Below are positions 10,083 to 17,666 of a DNA stretch of 64,000 nucleotides, in pieces. The first letter of the stretch is position 1. Each line of letters opens with the position of its first letter. A model generated the notes under the pieces. That model worked only from the letters and a program-made list of their open reading frames with translations. It searched no databases and was not told the origin of the DNA. The DNA comes from JAWLBY01 sp041687455 (GTDB lineage: Bacteria > Pseudomonadota > Gammaproteobacteria > Xanthomonadales > Xanthomonadaceae). The translations under genes and the position numbers were made by a program. The stretch lies in the NCBI GenBank assembly GCA_041687455.1, contig JAWLBY010000016.1, forward strand, positions 1 to 64,000, given 5' to 3'.

Positions 10083-10250
10083 CTAGTGGGCTGTAACGGA
10101 CAAATCGAAAGTAGCTCGCTCGGTCTGGCCGCGTTGTACTTGCTCCTCACTCGACCGATAGCTTCGGCTATCGGCCTCGCTCCGGAGCGGCGTCCACCAC
10201 GCCCATCCCGTCGCGATCCCACTTCCGTTTCATCCGTTACAGCCCACTAG
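10083..10250 (-). mobile_element. MITE-like element, copy 2 (~168 bp), flanked by CTAG
   Basis: This is the reverse complement of the 5075-5243 element, with the same TIR core CTGTAACGGA, the same internal hairpin and only about four differences. CTAG bounds it at 10083-10086 and 10247-10250. The right CTAG supplies the TAG stop of the adjacent minus-strand gene. The two inverted copies enclose rpsP-rimM-trmD-rplS-htpG. Confidence 0.85.
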
Positions 10251-11077
10251 AACAGCTCGATGTCGCCCGGTTCGGTCGACAGTGCGCCGCTGCTGCCGGC
10301 GTTGCGCTCTTCCTCGGTGGTGAAACGCCGGGTCCGCGCGTTGCGCCACGCCTCGACATCGAACGATTGCGCGCCGACTTCGTTCAGCGCATTGCTGAGG
10401 CTTTCGAAATCGGCCAGCAGGTGCGACAGGATCTGGTCGGTGCGGTCCTGGAACTGCAGCTTGACGATCAGTTGCTCGACGGCGCTGCGGCTCGACTCGA
10501 CGAAGTGCCGGACCCGCCCGGCGGCGGCTTCGATCTCGGCGGTGTCGGCGTGCAGCAGCGTGTCGATCATGTCGAGCCCGGCGACCAGTTGCTGCAGTGC
10601 TTCGCCGCCACTGCGCTGCACCGCGAGCGATGCATCGAGCAACTGCTGCATCCGCGGCAGCATCGCCTGCGGCCCGTCGAGCAGCGTCTCCAGCATCTGA
10701 TCCAGTCCGTCGACCGAAGCGCCCTGGCTGCGCAGTGCGGCAGCCTGATCGGCCAGCGACTGCATCTGACTGCGCAGTGCGTCGGTGCCGCCGGTCGCGT
10801 CGGCCAGCGGCTGCATCGCGGCATTGAGCTGGGCGGCGCGGTCACGCAGCGACGCCCCGGCCTCGCGGGCGCTGCCGGTCGCTTCGACCCGTGCTTCCGA
10901 CGTCTTGCTGGCCAGCGCGGACAGGTTGAACACCGCCGGCAGCAGGCCTTCGACGTTCTCGCGGATCAACGCCGCCAGCGACACGATCAACTGGCTCCAT
11001 TCCTGCAGGATCAGGTTCAGTTGCTCCGGCAACTGCTCCTTGACCGGCGACGTGTCGCGGCCGGAATCCATGGTCAT
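10247..11077 (-). CDS. Coiled-coil chemotaxis-type protein (methyl-accepting/CheZ-like C-terminal motif)
   Basis: 276 residues, soluble, and almost entirely Ala/Leu/Gln-rich helix in heptad-like pattern. The C-terminal third has LIVKLQFQDRTDQILSHLL (about residues 208-226), a pattern seen near the end of some chemotaxis signal-transduction and phosphatase-like proteins. No membrane segment, HAMP or canonical MCP hairpin tip is visible, so a classical chemoreceptor is unlikely. A cytosolic partner of the chemotaxis or type IV pilus Chp pathway is an inference. Its TAG stop lies inside the CTAG border of a MITE, so the final residues (GDIELF) might differ from the ancestral protein. It is divergent from hslR. 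Confidence 0.55.
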   Translation of the reverse strand: MTMDSGRDTSPVKEQLPEQLNLILQEWSQLIVSLAALIRENVEGLLPAVFNLSALASKTSEARVEATGSAREAGASLRDRAAQLNAAMQPLADATGGTDALRSQMQSLADQAAALRSQGASVDGLDQMLETLLDGPQAMLPRMQQLLDASLAVQRSGGEALQQLVAGLDMIDTLLHADTAEIEAAAGRVRHFVESSRSAVEQLIVKLQFQDRTDQILSHLLADFESLSNALNEVGAQSFDVEAWRNARTRRFTTEEERNAGSSGALSTEPGDIELF

Positions 11078-11220
11078 CGCTCCGCTCCCCCTTGCTTACT
11101 GGACGGCGACCGTCATTGCCATTGCAGACTAACGCAGACCGCAGGCCGGTTGAACACCCGGTGCCGGAATGGCGCCGAACGGCGCTTGCCGGCGCGTCGA
11201 CGACGTTGCATCGTGCGCGC

Positions 11221-11652
11221 ATGGACGAGAATGCAGAATCGGTCCGGCTCGATGTCTGGCTGTGGGCCGCGCGTTTCTTCAAGACCCGCGCGCTGGCCAA
11301 GCAGGCGGTCGAAGGCGGCAAGATCGCGGCGGGCGGCAGCACCGTGCACAAGCCGGCGCGGCCGGTCCGGCACGGCGACCGGCTGTCGGTGCGCCGCGGC
11401 GAAGAGCGGTTCGACATCGAAGTACTCGCCGTCGCCGGGCAGCGCGGTCCGGCCGCGGTCGCGCAGCAGTTGTATCGCGAGGACGAGGCGTCGATCGCGC
11501 GGCGCCAGGCCGAACGCGAGCAGCGCCGGCTCGAAGGCGCCGGGCAGGATCATCCGGCCCGGCGGCCGGACAAGAAATCGCGTCGGCAATTGCGCGACCT
11601 GAGCGGCAAGGCCGGCGGCGGCGACGGACTGCCACCGTGGTGGCCGCGATAG
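11221..11652 (+). CDS. hslR: Heat-shock protein 15 (S4-domain RNA-binding protein)
   Basis: 143 residues from the ATG at 11221, a little longer than E. coli Hsp15 (133). The S4 domain occupies residues 8-60: RLDVWLWAARFFKTRALAK, then GGKIAAGGSTVHKPARPVRHGDRL. The C-terminus is Arg/Lys-rich (RRPDKKSRRQLRDL), as in HslR. Hsp15 rescues 50S subunits stalled with peptidyl-tRNA after heat shock. No sigma-32 promoter is obvious immediately upstream. Confidence 0.93.
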   Translation: MDENAESVRLDVWLWAARFFKTRALAKQAVEGGKIAAGGSTVHKPARPVRHGDRLSVRRGEERFDIEVLAVAGQRGPAAVAQQLYREDEASIARRQAEREQRRLEGAGQDHPARRPDKKSRRQLRDLSGKAGGGDGLPPWWPR

Positions 11653-11685
11653 CCGGCTCGACCGCACGGCGGCGCCCGTCGCGGA

Positions 11686-12936
11686 TCAGGCCCCGGCTTG
11701 CGCCATGCGGATGAACTCGCCCACCTTCGGATAGATCACGTCGCGCCAGCGGCGACCGCTGAAGATGCCGTAATGACCGGCCCCTTCGGCGGTGATGTGC
11801 TGCCTGCGCGCCTCGGGCACGCTGCTGCACAGCGCATGTGCGGCGCGCGTCTGGCCGACGCCGGAGATGTCGTCGAGCTCGCCTTCGATGGTCAGCAGCG
11901 CACAGTCGCGGATCGCCTCGGGACGGACGCGTTCGCCGGCGACGTCCCAGGTGCCACGCGGCAACCGGTGCTGCTGGAACACGACCTCGATCGTGTCGAG
12001 GTAGTACTCGGCGGCCATGTCGAGCACGGCGTTGTACTCGTCGTAGAAGCGCCGGTGCGACTCGGCATCGTCGAGGTCGCCGCGAACCAGGTGCTGGTGG
12101 AAATCCCAGTGCGACTGCACGTGGCGGCCCGGGTTCATCGCGATGAATCCGGCGTGCTGCAGGAAGCCCGGATAGACCTTGCGGCCGGCGCCGGGGTAGT
12201 TCGGCGGCACCTCGTAGATCAGATTGTGCTCGAACCACGATTTCGGCCGGGTCGTCGCCAGGTCGTTGACGGCGGTCGGGCTCTGCCGCGGATCGATCGG
12301 GCCGCCCATCAGCGTCAGGCTGCGCGGCACCGGTTCGCCGCGAGCGGCCATCAGCGATACCGCTGCCAGCACCGGCACGGTCGGCTGGCAGACCGACACG
12401 ATGTGCAGGTCCTCGGCGCCGATCCGGCGGATGAAGTCCTCGATGTAGGCGACGTAGTCGTCGAGATGGAATGCGCCATCGGCCAGCGGCACCATCCGCG
12501 CGTCGACCCAGTCGGTGATCCAGACCTTGTGGTCGGCCAGCAGCGTGCGCACGGTGTCGCGCAGCAGCGTCGAGTGATGGCCTGACAGCGGCGCGACCAC
12601 CAGCACCTTCGGGTCGTCCTTGAGGTCGCCGATGACCCGCGCGTCGTCGCTGTAGCGCTTGAAGCGCAGCAGCCGGCAGAACGGCTTGCGGTCGACCTCG
12701 AGTTCGACCACCGGCAGCCGGTGGCCATGCGCCTGCACTTCGCGAAGCGCGAACTCGGGTTTCTCGTAGTCCTTGCCGACCCGGTAGAACAGTTCGTAGC
12801 CGGCGGCGATGCGTTGCGCTCCCGGCAAGGTCGACAGCCAGCTTCCCGGCGCCGAGTAGATCTTCGCCGCCGCTTCCGCGGCCTGCACCCAAGGGCTCCA
12901 CCAGGCGCGGGACAATTCATGCATCCGATACAGCAC
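11686..12936 (-). CDS. phaZ: Intracellular polyhydroxyalkanoate (PHB) depolymerase, PhaZ1 type
   Basis: 416 residues, alpha/beta-hydrolase. The nucleophile box is VSVCQPTVPVLAA, in which Cys replaces the usual lipase-box Ser, diagnostic of the cytoplasmic PhaZ1 family. The remaining catalytic residues are in GELDDISG (Asp) and GAGHYGIFSG (His). The C-terminal PHB_depo_C region is complete. The enzyme mobilises stored PHB to 3-hydroxybutyrate. No PHA synthase or phasin lies nearby, though two crotonase genes and a thioesterase occur in the window. Transcribed divergently from the glutathione peroxidase gene. Confidence 0.93.
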   Translation of the reverse strand: MLYRMHELSRAWWSPWVQAAEAAAKIYSAPGSWLSTLPGAQRIAAGYELFYRVGKDYEKPEFALREVQAHGHRLPVVELEVDRKPFCRLLRFKRYSDDARVIGDLKDDPKVLVVAPLSGHHSTLLRDTVRTLLADHKVWITDWVDARMVPLADGAFHLDDYVAYIEDFIRRIGAEDLHIVSVCQPTVPVLAAVSLMAARGEPVPRSLTLMGGPIDPRQSPTAVNDLATTRPKSWFEHNLIYEVPPNYPGAGRKVYPGFLQHAGFIAMNPGRHVQSHWDFHQHLVRGDLDDAESHRRFYDEYNAVLDMAAEYYLDTIEVVFQQHRLPRGTWDVAGERVRPEAIRDCALLTIEGELDDISGVGQTRAAHALCSSVPEARRQHITAEGAGHYGIFSGRRWRDVIYPKVGEFIRMAQAGA

Positions 12937-13063
12937 GATACGATCCTCTTCTGCTGCGCCGCATCATCGCAGATTCGGATGACGATTCGTGCCGTCGGCA
13001 GCCCAGTTCCGATCATCCGCGCGTTAAGCTTGGCGCACAGCGAGGCGAGGCGAGGGGAGCAGG

Positions 13064-13543
13064 GTGAGCACCGTCCACGATTTTTCCGCGATCGACATCG
13101 ATGGCCACGAGCAATCCATTGCCGACTACCGCGGCAAGGTGTTGCTGATCGTCAATACTGCGAGCAAGTGCGGTTTCACGCTGCAATACACCGGGCTCGA
13201 GGCGCTGCATCGCAAGTACCAGGCGCGCGGCTTCGACGTGCTCGGCTTTCCGTGCGACCAGTTCGGCCATCAGGAACCGGGCGACGAGAACGAGATCAGG
13301 AATTTCTGTTCGCTCAACTACGAAGTCAGCTTTCCGCTGTTCGCCAAGATCGAGGTCAACGGCGCCGGCGCGCATCCGCTCTACAAGCATCTGAAGAAGG
13401 CGGCGCCCGGCCTGCTCGGCACCGAGGCGATCAAGTGGAACTTCACCAAGTTCCTGGTCGACCGCGAGGGCCGGGTCGTGCGCCGCTACGCACCGACCGA
13501 CACGCCGGAGAGCATCGAGAAGGATCTGGCGGCGCTGCTGTAG
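13064..13543 (+). CDS. Glutathione peroxidase family protein (Cys-type)
   Basis: 159 residues from a GTG at 13064, preceded by GAGGGGAGCAGG-like purines. The peroxidatic Cys is in NTASKCGFTLQYTGLE. The second conserved block is LGFPCDQFGHQEPG, and KWNFTKFLVDREG carries the catalytic Trp/Asn. The extra Cys in FPCDQF is the usual resolving-Cys candidate, which suggests a thioredoxin-dependent hydroperoxidase rather than a strict glutathione enzyme. Cytosolic; no signal peptide. Family certain, reductant inferred. Confidence 0.93.
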   Translation: MSTVHDFSAIDIDGHEQSIADYRGKVLLIVNTASKCGFTLQYTGLEALHRKYQARGFDVLGFPCDQFGHQEPGDENEIRNFCSLNYEVSFPLFAKIEVNGAGAHPLYKHLKKAAPGLLGTEAIKWNFTKFLVDREGRVVRRYAPTDTPESIEKDLAALL

Positions 13544-13610
13544 CTCGCTGCCGGCACCGCAGGGCGCGCGCGCCGTGGTCCGGTTTGCGGCGAGCAGGTC
13601 CGGCCGCGGA

Positions 13611-13895
13611 TCAGTCGCCCTTGATGATGTTCGGGCCCTTGCCGGCAGTCTTTTCGTAGACGCCCTTGCCGATCTTGCGGTACTGCGTGAAGCCGGCGTC
13701 GCCGATCTTCTTTTCCTTCAGCAGGTGCGCACCGCCGATTGCCAGTGATGGCGCCGAGATGACCCGTTCGACTGCGGCGCCGCATTGCGGGCAGTGTTCG
13801 ACATCCGGGTCGCTGAGTTTCTGCAGGCGTTCGAAGCCGGTCCGGCACATGTCGCAGCCGTCGGCAGTGGAGCAGCGGTATTCGTAGATCGGCAT
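13611..13895 (-). CDS. FmdB-family zinc-ribbon regulatory-type protein
   Basis: 94 residues. It begins MPIYEYRC and carries CPQCG at about residues 65-69, the two halves of the FmdB zinc ribbon. The first half is unusual: Cys residues are spread over CSTADGCDMC where most family members have CxxCG. The C-terminal part is rich in Lys and Gly. FmdB proteins are named after a putative regulator of formamidase; function is generally unknown. It starts 3 bp after the rnt stop on the same strand, suggesting cotranscription. Confidence 0.85.
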   Translation of the reverse strand: MPIYEYRCSTADGCDMCRTGFERLQKLSDPDVEHCPQCGAAVERVISAPSLAIGGAHLLKEKKIGDAGFTQYRKIGKGVYEKTAGKGPNIIKGD

Positions 13896-13898
13896 GGC

Positions 13899-14561
13899 TC
13901 AGGTCGTCGCGCTGACCGTATCCGCAATGGGGGCGGCGCACGGAAGCGTCAAGTCGCGCCACCGGTTGACGATCAGACAGAACAGCTCGGCGGTGCGCTC
14001 GGTGTCGTAGACGGCCGAATGCGCTTCGTTGCCGTTCCAGTCGAGCCCGGCTGCCTGTACGGCCCGGCTCAGCACGGTCTGGCCGAGAGCGAGCGCGGCC
14101 AGCGACACCGTGTCGAGCGTGCTGAACGGATGGAACGGATTGCGCTTGTGCTGGGTCCGGCGCACCGCGGCATTCAGGAAGCCGAGGTCGAACGCGGCAT
14201 TGTGGCCGACCAGCACGGCGCGCTGGCATTGGTGGCGACGCAGCGCCTGCCGCACCGGCTGGAACACGTGGTTCAGCGCGTCGCGTTCGGCGAGCGCGCC
14301 GCGAAACGGATGGTCGATGTCGATCCCGGTGACCTCCAGCGAGCGCGGATCGATCTGCGATCCCGGATACGGTTCGACGTGCGTCGACACGACCGGCCCC
14401 GGATAGATCCGGCCATCCTCGCTCATTTCGATCGGCGACACGGCGATCTCGAGCAATGCGTGGCGCTCGCAGTCGAAACCGCCGGTCTCGACATCGACGA
14501 CCACCGGCAGGAAACCGCGGAAACGCTGCGCCATTCGCGTCGGCGGGGCAGGAAAGCTCAT
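13899..14561 (-). CDS. rnt: Ribonuclease T (DEDD-family 3'-5' exoribonuclease)
   Basis: 220 residues from the start MSFPAPPTRMAQRF; E. coli RNase T has 215. Further upstream in-frame codons are not conserved. DEDD exonuclease motifs: Exo I VVVDVETGGFD (about residues 21-31), Exo II LVGHNAAFDLGFLN, and Exo III HSAVYDTERTAEL with the catalytic His and Asp. The N-terminal RFRGFLPVVVDVETGGF is characteristic of RNase T. It trims tRNA CCA ends and matures 5S and 23S rRNA. fmdB-like gene follows at 3 bp. Confidence 0.95.
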   Translation of the reverse strand: MSFPAPPTRMAQRFRGFLPVVVDVETGGFDCERHALLEIAVSPIEMSEDGRIYPGPVVSTHVEPYPGSQIDPRSLEVTGIDIDHPFRGALAERDALNHVFQPVRQALRRHQCQRAVLVGHNAAFDLGFLNAAVRRTQHKRNPFHPFSTLDTVSLAALALGQTVLSRAVQAAGLDWNGNEAHSAVYDTERTAELFCLIVNRWRDLTLPCAAPIADTVSATT

Positions 14562-14778
14562 CGCGGCAGGATAGCAGAGGGGCCGCGGCGCGCCGGCGCC
14601 GACTGACCGCCCCGCCAGCACGCGGCGGGCGGTCAGGAAGACCGCCTGCTGGCCGCCGCCAGCGCGGGGCGACACAGCGGAGCAGGCGGGCAAGCGTTTG
14701 AATCGCCGTGAGCGAGTACGGACACGTGCCGGGCTCGCGATGTGGAAACGCCCTCGACGGGCATTTCTCAACAAGTCG

Positions 14779-15429
14779 TCAGTGACGCAGCCAGCGGCTG
14801 CCGACGATCAGCAAGCCGCCGAGTGCGGCCATGGCCAGACCCGGCACCGGCAGCAGCATCGCGATCGGCAGGCCGAGCGCGATCAGCGCCACGCCCCAGC
14901 CGAGCAGGTCGGCGTACGGATGCAACTCGGCACGGCCGCTGGCGCGGGCGATCAGCGCGTCGAGGCTGAGCCGACCCGGGCCGCGCAGCACCAGCGGCAG
15001 CAGCATCACGACGAACAGCAGCGGCAGCTTGAAGTTGCCGTGGCCGCGATCGGTGATCGCATAGCCCTGCGCCAGCTCGGCAAACAGCGTCCAGTCGCTC
15101 GGCCAGTGCACTGCCGCGGTTGCGACGATGGTCAGTACGAGCAGCGCGAAGGCGGCGAGACGCGTGCCGAGTCCGAGCAGCAGCAGGATCGCCGCGACCA
15201 TTTCGGTCCAGGTGGCCAGCGCCCAGCTCAGCGACGGCGGCATCAGGTCGAACGGAAACGGAAATCGGTCCTGGATGCTCATGAACCAGTTGTCGCCGCC
15301 CAATTTTCCCCGGCCCGCCTCCCAGAACTCCCAGGCCAGGATCAGCCGCAGGCCGAGCGGCGCCAGCCACTGGCCGATGCCTTCCAGCCGTTCGGTCACG
15401 CTGTCGAGGAAATCGAAGATCTTGTGCAT
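14779..15429 (-). CDS. DoxX-family membrane protein (HvfD/BufD-like) of the RiPP cluster
   Basis: 216 residues with hydrophobic stretches at about 22-36, 68-88, 93-110, 135-148 and 175-210, including the DoxX opening LGLRLILAWEFWEAGRGKLGG. DoxX proteins are four-helix inner-membrane proteins. They commonly occur in DUF692/DUF2063 clusters, where they are called HvfD or BufD; their exact role there is unsettled. This is the last gene of the minus-strand cluster and lies 124 bp beyond the DUF2063 gene. That gap contains a duplicated ~30-bp sequence. Confidence 0.9.
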   Translation of the reverse strand: MHKIFDFLDSVTERLEGIGQWLAPLGLRLILAWEFWEAGRGKLGGDNWFMSIQDRFPFPFDLMPPSLSWALATWTEMVAAILLLLGLGTRLAAFALLVLTIVATAAVHWPSDWTLFAELAQGYAITDRGHGNFKLPLLFVVMLLPLVLRGPGRLSLDALIARASGRAELHPYADLLGWGVALIALGLPIAMLLPVPGLAMAALGGLLIVGSRWLRH

Positions 15430-15455
15430 GTTCGATCGGTTCCGGTCGGATCAGA

Positions 15456-15518
15456 AGGGCGTGAAAACACTGTCGCGGCAATGGCAGGGCGTGAAAACAA
15501 TGCTGTCGCGGCAATGGC
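15456..15518. repeat. Two direct copies of a ~30-bp repeat between the DUF2063 and doxX genes
   Basis: AGGGCGTGAAAACA...GTCGCGGCAATGGC occurs at 15456-15485 and again at 15486-15518. The second copy carries a 3-bp insertion (AATGCT for ACT). The two abut exactly. No hairpin or promoter is evident. Confidence 0.75.
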
Positions 15519-15553
15519 TCGATTTATCTGCGGCCAGCGGCAAAGCTCGCGTC

Positions 15554-16342
15554 TCAGCCGCTGGGCACGGCGCGGACCGTGCCGAGGATCGCCTGTCGCT
15601 CGCGCAACTGCGCGAGCAGGTGCGCGCCGCCGGCAATGAACGCGTCGGCGGCCGCGCCGGCCTCGCTCGCCAGCGCCGACAGCACGGCCCGACCGGATGC
15701 TCGGCCCGGATTGTTCGCCAACGCCTGCAACAGGCGGAAGCCGAGCAGGTCGATCGACTTGAACGTGATGCTGTCGTCGCGTCCGCGAACGATCAGCAGG
15801 AAGCTCGGCTGCGCGGGCGGATCGACCGGCTGGTGGTCGGCACGGATCCGGTGCACCGGGTAGCGGTAGGCCAGTGGCCAGGCCAACGGAGACACCAGCG
15901 GAACGCCGTCGAGCAGGTCGCCGTCGGCGATGCAGTCGATCGCGGCGAGATCGGTTTCGTCGTTGGCGAGCGCCAGCTCGATCCACTCGTAGTGCGCCAG
16001 CTCGACCAGGAACGGAGGATCGCCGCGGTCCTGCTCGGCGCGCGCCTCGAGATAGCGCACGAACTCGCGACCGATTTCGGGAAACAGCGGCGTGTGGCTT
16101 GCGTGCTCGCGATAGAAGTCGCGCACCAGTGCGCGCCAGACCGCATCGCCGCGCAGGCTGCGCAGCACCGGAAAGGTGCCGGCGAGCAGGCCTTCCAGCG
16201 AATTGAAGAACAGCTCGCGATAGACCTGCAGCCGCCGCTCCTCGATGCCGGCCGGCGCCGGATGCGCGGCAGGATCGCGCAGGTGCGCGGCGAACTCGCA
16301 TTGTTGCGCGGCGAGCCGCGCCGGTGCCTCAAGCGGCCGCAT
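15554..16342 (-). CDS. hvfC: DUF2063 partner protein of a DUF692 enzyme (HvfC/BufC-like)
   Basis: 262 residues from the ATG at 16342 (MRPLEAPARLAAQQCEF). The frame is open upstream, but that part is antisense-like. The N-terminal DUF2063 domain has RLQVYRELFFNSLEGLLAGTFPVLRSL, typical of the family. The C-terminal half resembles the RRE-like partner domain of HvfC/BufC. In studied systems this protein binds the leader of the precursor and delivers it to the DUF692 oxidase. The start overlaps the upstream hvfB-like gene by 14 bp, which implies translational coupling. Confidence 0.9.
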   Translation of the reverse strand: MRPLEAPARLAAQQCEFAAHLRDPAAHPAPAGIEERRLQVYRELFFNSLEGLLAGTFPVLRSLRGDAVWRALVRDFYREHASHTPLFPEIGREFVRYLEARAEQDRGDPPFLVELAHYEWIELALANDETDLAAIDCIADGDLLDGVPLVSPLAWPLAYRYPVHRIRADHQPVDPPAQPSFLLIVRGRDDSITFKSIDLLGFRLLQALANNPGRASGRAVLSALASEAGAAADAFIAGGAHLLAQLRERQAILGTVRAVPSG

Positions 16343-17183
16343 CGCGGCGCTCGCTGGCCGATGCCTGCTGCTGGCAGGCGCGGATGCGGGCGACCTCGGC
16401 CAGCAGCTCCGGCAGCGGCGGCAGGTTGAAGTCGCGTTCGAGCAGGGTCGGCTTGACGCCGACGTGACGGTAGGCTGCCGCGAGCAGCTCCCAGACCGGT
16501 TCGATGACATCCGAGCCATGGGTGTCGACGATCAGATCCTCGGCTTCGCGGTAGTGCCCGGCCATGTGCAGGTAGGCGACGCGCTGCGCCGGCAGCCGGC
16601 GCAGGAACCGGTGCGCGTCGTAGCGGTGGTTGATGCTGTTGACGTAGATGTTGTTGACATCGAGCAGCAGGTCGCAGTCGGCCTCGTCCAGCACTGCATT
16701 GATGAAATCGATTTCGTCGAGTTCACGGTGCGGCGCGGCGTAGTAGGAGACGTTCTCGATCGCGATCCGGCGGCCGAGGATGTCCTGCACGCGGCGGATC
16801 CGCGCGGCCACGTGGGTGACGGCTTCCGACGTGAACGGGATCGGCATCAGGTCGTACAGATGGCCGCCGTCGGTGCAGTAGCTCAGGTGTTCGCTGTAGA
16901 TCGGCACGCGGTGCTGGTCGAGGAAGCGGCGCAGCCGGTGCAGGAATGGCTCGTCGAGCGCGTCCGGGCCGCCGAGCGACAGCGACAATCCGTGACAGAC
17001 CAGCGGATGACGTTCGACCAGCGCGGCGAACTGCCGGCCGGCACGGCCGCCGACACCGATCCAGTTCTCCGGCGCCACCTCGAGAAAATCGAAGCTGCCG
17101 GCGGCCGCGTCCTGCAGCGGACCCAACAGGGCCCGCCGCAGTCCGAGCCCGGCACTGGCAGCGCCAAGCACGGGCTGGCTCAT
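16329..17183 (-). CDS. hvfB: DUF692 multinuclear iron oxidase (MNIO; HvfB/BufB-like)
   Basis: 284 residues, the family norm, from the ATG at 17183. The TIM-barrel signatures are FLEVAPENWIG, YSEHLSYC, IENVSYY, LLLDVNNIYVN, YLHMAGHY and IVDTHGSDV. Together they provide the His, Glu, Asp and Asn ligands for two or three irons. MNIO enzymes oxidise Cys residues of precursor peptides; HvfB-type members turn EGKCG cysteines into oxazolone/thioamide pairs that bind copper. The repeat-rich substrate gene ends 7 bp upstream and the partner overlaps downstream. Product chemistry here is inferred. Confidence 0.93.
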   Translation of the reverse strand: MSQPVLGAASAGLGLRRALLGPLQDAAAGSFDFLEVAPENWIGVGGRAGRQFAALVERHPLVCHGLSLSLGGPDALDEPFLHRLRRFLDQHRVPIYSEHLSYCTDGGHLYDLMPIPFTSEAVTHVAARIRRVQDILGRRIAIENVSYYAAPHRELDEIDFINAVLDEADCDLLLDVNNIYVNSINHRYDAHRFLRRLPAQRVAYLHMAGHYREAEDLIVDTHGSDVIEPVWELLAAAYRHVGVKPTLLERDFNLPPLPELLAEVARIRACQQQASASERRDAAA

Positions 17184-17190
17184 CGTCCGA

Positions 17191-17553
17191 TCAGACGCTG
17201 CCGCCGCACTTGCCTTCGCCGCACTTGCCCTCGGCGTCCTTCTTCTCGCCGCACTTGCCTTCGGCCGCCTTGGCGTCGGCGCCGCACTTGCCCTCACCGC
17301 ACTTGCCTTCGGCGTCCTTCTTGTCACCGCCGCACTTGCCTTCGCCGCACTTGCCTTCGGCGTCCTTCTTGTCGCCGCCGCACTTGCCTTCGCCACACTT
17401 GCCCTCGGCGCCCTTCTCGCCGACCTGCTGGTAGCCGGCGTCGAGATCGGTCAGCGAGAAGCTGCCCGCATCGGCCTGCGCCGACAGCGCCAGCGAACCG
17501 ACGAATGCGGCGCCGATCGCCAGCGACAGGGACTGAATGCGCTTGTTGTTCAT
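17191..17553 (-). CDS. hvfA: EGKCG-repeat RiPP precursor (HvfA-like), signal-peptide bearing
   Basis: 120 residues. Residues 1-28 form a signal peptide with basic start MNNKRIQ, a hydrophobic core and SAQADA|G as likely cleavage site. Residues 29-46 are a short leader-like segment (SFSLTDLDAGYQQVGEKG). Residues 50-117 contain nine EGKC motifs and all nine Cys of the protein, arranged as four doublets (AEGKCGEGKCG) and one singlet, spaced by GDKKD-type linkers. This is the substrate pattern of DUF692 enzymes. The modified peptide is probably a periplasmic copper-binding or copper-buffering agent. The DNA repeats make copy number prone to slippage. Confidence 0.93.
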   Translation of the reverse strand: MNNKRIQSLSLAIGAAFVGSLALSAQADAGSFSLTDLDAGYQQVGEKGAEGKCGEGKCGGDKKDAEGKCGEGKCGGDKKDAEGKCGEGKCGADAKAAEGKCGEKKDAEGKCGEGKCGGSV

Positions 17554-17651
17554 GTTGCTGCTCTCCCAGTGGATTGATGCGCAGGCGGATGCCCGCAGCC
17601 AGACCCGTCGCGGTGACGGGAAACGGTGTTGCCGCGGTGGCGGCAGGAAAT

Positions 17652-17660
17652 TGTGTGGAT
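17652..17660 (-). promoter_or_regulatory. Shared 9-mer ATCCACACA upstream of the precursor gene
   Basis: Reading on the minus strand, ATCCACACA lies about 100 bp before the hvfA-like start and just after the sigma gene stop. The identical 9-mer lies about 35 bp before the sigma gene start. It is a candidate -35 element for the cluster's own ECF sigma factor, but matching -10 sequences are not obvious. Confidence 0.3.
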
Positions 17661-17666
17661 CCGGGC

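Noticed and set aside
14562..14774. 71-residue N-terminal extension of RNase T
   Set aside because: It is Arg-rich and unlike the family; the start at 14561 gives a normal-length protein with the conserved N-terminus.
17184..17396. 71-residue extension of the DUF692 protein
   Set aside because: It is the shifted-frame reading of the EGKCG repeat DNA; the family start MSQPVLGAASAGLG at 17183 is used.
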